This document shows positions 5,491-7,376 of a stretch of DNA of 7,376 nt, piece after piece. Location of the stretch: NCBI GenBank assembly GCA_964625275.1, contig CAZVBH010000102.1:1-7376 (forward strand), written 5' to 3'. Origin of the DNA: UBA3775 sp964625275 (lineage in GTDB: Bacteria; Bacillota; Clostridia; Lachnospirales; Lachnospiraceae). The notes below the pieces were generated by a model. It ran no database searches and was not told the DNA's origin. It saw only the letters and a program-made list of their open reading frames with translations. Both the position numbers and the translations under genes were made by a program. Within the stretch, counting starts at the first letter, position 1, and each line of letters begins with the position of its first letter.

Positions 5491-7035
5491 TTACTTTGAT
5501 TTTTGTGCAATTCGCGCGTATTGAAAAGCAATATTTTCATCCATATATCCGTTATACAGCTGACCTTCAGAAAAATCTGCTTTTATTTTCTTTAATAAAG
5601 CCTCTTGCTCCTTATAGTCAATTCCGGATACAAGAATTTTCATTTTCCATGAGTGAATAAGTCCAACCATTGAGCTCATCAGCTGCTCCTCGTTGACTGT
5701 AGCCTCTCCATCAAAGAATTCCTCAGAGAGTCTGACTGTAGATACAGGAGCATTAATAAGTGTCTTAAGAGAAGAGCTTCCTGAACCAAAATCATCAAGC
5801 ACAAATCTGATTCCGAGCTTTTGAATTTTCTTCATAAGTAAAATTGTTGCCTGAGGATTTTTTATGATAACCGATTCAGGTACCGATATAAGCAGTCTTG
5901 AAGGAGTAGCATCACTTTTCTCCAATAGGCTGTAGACAATGTTTACAAAGTCATCATCAATAAACTGTCCCACAAAGCAAGGAATGATAAAACTGATATC
6001 AGGAAAACCATTGTTTTCAAAATATTTTTGCTTTATACATGCGGCTGCAAAAATATTTGTAAAAATTTTCTTTGAAATCTGAGTATCCTCAGCATATTTT
6101 AAATATTCATCAGGAAGCAGACGTCCAAATCTTTCACAATCCCATACCGGAATAATTTCATACGATGCAACGGCGCCTGTGCGCAAGTCGGTTTGGGCTG
6201 AATAAAGATAGTTAAGCTCATTAGCAGCAACCGACCTGTTTAATTCGGCAGAAAGCTCCATCTTTTTCATTGCCTCATCTGCCATATCTTCACTATAGAA
6301 ATAAACTGTGTCGCTTTTTTCCTGTGTCGCTTTAGAAAGTGCAAGACCAACATTAAGAGTAAGAAGCTGAATATTCTGACCGTCAGTAGGAGCCTTTGCA
6401 CAAGCCACATAAATGTCCGGAATAACCTCACGACCGCCACTTGAAAGAGGAGTACGAAGAATTTTGTTGATTCTTACAATATGATTTTCACATTCAGTGA
6501 CCGTATCAAAGCTCTGAGTGATAATTGCAAATTCATCTGAACCGATTCTTGCCAAGAAATCATCTTCATTAAGGTTGGCCTTCAGTCTTTGGGTAAAGTC
6601 CAAAATAAATTCATCAGCAGATACCCTGCCTGTGGCATTTGTAATTCTTTCGTAATTGGCAAGCTTGATAATTGTTAAGGCTGCACGAGTACCCGGATTG
6701 TCAGCCAGACCAAGCATAACTCCCTCAAGGATATCATTAAACTGCTGTCTGTTTGGAAGCTCTGTAAGAGTATCAGTATAAGCAAGTCTGTTTACTGTTT
6801 CATACTGTTCCTTCAGCTCCTCATGCATAACAACCAGATTTTCTCTTGAAATGGCAGTTTCTTTATAAGCATTTTCAAGCTTTTGAACTCTTGTAAACAG
6901 TTTTTTATTTTCTTCTGAATATTTTCTTATTTCATCACCTTTAGATTTGATTTTAACAATTAAAACAATAGTGATAATGAGAAGAACAACTGCAACACCT
7001 ACAGCACCGATTGCAATATATAATTCTGTTCCCAT
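5491..7035 (-). CDS. Membrane-anchored GGDEF-EAL protein with degenerate catalytic sites
   Basis: A 514-residue c-di-GMP-type signalling protein. Seen in order: one membrane helix (about 5-29), a charged coiled coil (about 33-83), a GGDEF domain (84-249) and an EAL domain (263-511). The GGDEF domain keeps DTLTELPNRQQF, but the signature is GSDEF (165-169), the metal-binding Asp region reads IIKLANY instead of the usual D-x-D-x-F, and there is no RxxD inhibitory site. In the EAL domain EALLR is replaced by EIIPV, the Asn of the 'N-x-S' strand is lost, and the lysine strand reads VRLSEEF; only DDFG (414-417) is kept. Both activities are probably lost, leaving a binding or scaffold role. The start chosen is the ATG at 7035, with AGGAGG (7046-7041) 5 bases upstream; a GTG at 7062 in frame has no such site. 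It has its own promoter and terminator. Confidence 0.92.
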   Translation of the reverse strand: MGTELYIAIGAVGVAVVLLIITIVLIVKIKSKGDEIRKYSEENKKLFTRVQKLENAYKETAISRENLVVMHEELKEQYETVNRLAYTDTLTELPNRQQFNDILEGVMLGLADNPGTRAALTIIKLANYERITNATGRVSADEFILDFTQRLKANLNEDDFLARIGSDEFAIITQSFDTVTECENHIVRINKILRTPLSSGGREVIPDIYVACAKAPTDGQNIQLLTLNVGLALSKATQEKSDTVYFYSEDMADEAMKKMELSAELNRSVAANELNYLYSAQTDLRTGAVASYEIIPVWDCERFGRLLPDEYLKYAEDTQISKKIFTNIFAAACIKQKYFENNGFPDISFIIPCFVGQFIDDDFVNIVYSLLEKSDATPSRLLISVPESVIIKNPQATILLMKKIQKLGIRFVLDDFGSGSSSLKTLINAPVSTVRLSEEFFDGEATVNEEQLMSSMVGLIHSWKMKILVSGIDYKEQEALLKKIKADFSEGQLYNGYMDENIAFQYARIAQKSK

Positions 7036-7208
7036 AAAAACCTCCTGGTAAATAAAAATCACCTTACAGCTTAAAAAACTTTATGTAAAAAAATTACCTA
7101 AAAAACTTTTATAAAAGCCGTTGCAGGAAAAATAATGAATGGGAATCTCATGTAAAAAAACTCGAAAAACCCATAAAAATAATTAGAACATAAGCTTTAA
7201 TTAGGTAC

Positions 7209-7237
7209 AGTATATATTAAATAAGGATATATAACAA
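7209..7237 (-). promoter_or_regulatory. Candidate promoter of the GGDEF-EAL gene
   Basis: On the minus strand TTGTTA (7237-7232) and TATACT (7214-7209) are spaced by exactly 17 bases. The start would be near 7202, giving an AT-rich leader of about 167 bases before the ATG at 7035. The leader has several T-runs and a 12-base palindrome, CTTTTATAAAAG (7106-7117). I see no known c-di-GMP riboswitch in it. Confidence 0.6.
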
Positions 7238-7307
7238 GAAGTTATAAAAAAATTAAAATTTTCGTAATATTTTTGGATAAAATAATTTACATATTATAAG
7301 AAATATA

Positions 7308-7316
7308 TGATACAAT
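7308..7316 (+). promoter_or_regulatory. Candidate plus-strand promoter pointing into the tRNA-Thr gene
   Basis: TGATACAAT is an extended -10 with TTTACA (7286-7291) upstream at a long 19-base spacing. It is followed by AGAAAAAGC, the same string that closely follows the -10 at 1187. Transcription would start near 7323 and run antisense through the tRNA. Confidence 0.3.
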
Positions 7317-7322
7317 AGAAAA

Positions 7323-7376
7323 AGCTTTCGAAGGGACTCGAACCCTCGACCTACTGATTACGAATCAGTTGCGCTA
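7323..7376 (-). tRNA. tRNA-Thr (anticodon CGT), partial, 5' end outside window
   Basis: On the minus strand the anticodon arm is ACTGA-TTCGTAA-TCAGT with anticodon CGT (7362-7360), reading the threonine codon ACG. The T arm is GAGGG-TTCGAGT-CCCTT and the 3' acceptor strand is CGAAAGC (7330-7324). The next base would be a U discriminator, followed by more T's and no encoded CCA. The 5' acceptor strand and most of the D arm lie beyond the window. Confidence 0.9.

Larger units (their letters stand above)
7036..7322. other. AT-rich intergenic region, no gene seen
   Basis: Apart from the ribosome site and the promoter of the GGDEF-EAL gene and a candidate plus-strand promoter at its right end, this stretch holds only short A/T runs. 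The string TGTAAAAAAA occurs twice (near 7084 and 7151). No open frame or tRNA is evident. Confidence 0.6.

Noticed and set aside
7036..7062. GTG at 7062 as the start of the GGDEF-EAL gene
   Set aside because: It would add nine residues encoded across the AGGAGG site, which instead sits perfectly for the ATG at 7035.

Overview
The window is an AT-rich piece of a bacterial chromosome. It most likely comes from a member of the Lachnospiraceae (Clostridia, Firmicutes). The reasons are strong AGGAGG-type ribosome sites, TTGACA/TATAAT-type promoters, many intrinsic terminators, a DUF5688-type protein (a family I associate with gut Lachnospiraceae), and SulP and AGCS transporters of clostridial type. 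I cannot name the genus from the sequence.

Layout, left to right. (1) The 3' part of a SulP-family anion transporter gene, cut by the window start, carries the last membrane helix, a STAS domain and a long charged helical tail. A 39-bp tandem duplication begins exactly at its stop codon. (2) A 275-bp gap holds two candidate promoters and an intrinsic terminator that lies in the 5' leader of the next gene, with competing inverted segments that look like an attenuator. (3) An AGCS-family sodium:alanine/glycine symporter carries an extra block of about 110 residues, rich in Thr/Ser and predicted beta strands, in one loop. It is followed by a strong terminator. (4) A tRNA-Arg(CCG) gene is followed by a small lipoprotein gene. 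(5) The lipoprotein gene converges with a DUF5688 gene. The 146-bp gap between them is almost entirely hairpins: three in a row closed by an outer stem, plus a fourth upstream. (6) A minus-strand gene encodes a membrane-anchored GGDEF-EAL protein in which both catalytic sites look degenerate. It has its own promoter and terminator. (7) The window ends inside a minus-strand tRNA-Thr(CGT) gene.

The genes do not form one pathway. Each coding gene appears to be its own transcription unit, separated by promoters and terminators, so this reads as ordinary core or near-core chromosome. The points most worth following up are the insertion domain in the symporter (it looks like a circularly permuted lipocalin-like domain), the attenuator-like leader in front of it, the multi-hairpin element between the convergent genes (possibly an IS200/IS605-type end, a MITE or a structured RNA), and the non-catalytic c-di-GMP-type protein. 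I see no CRISPR array, no complete insertion sequence and no phage genes.
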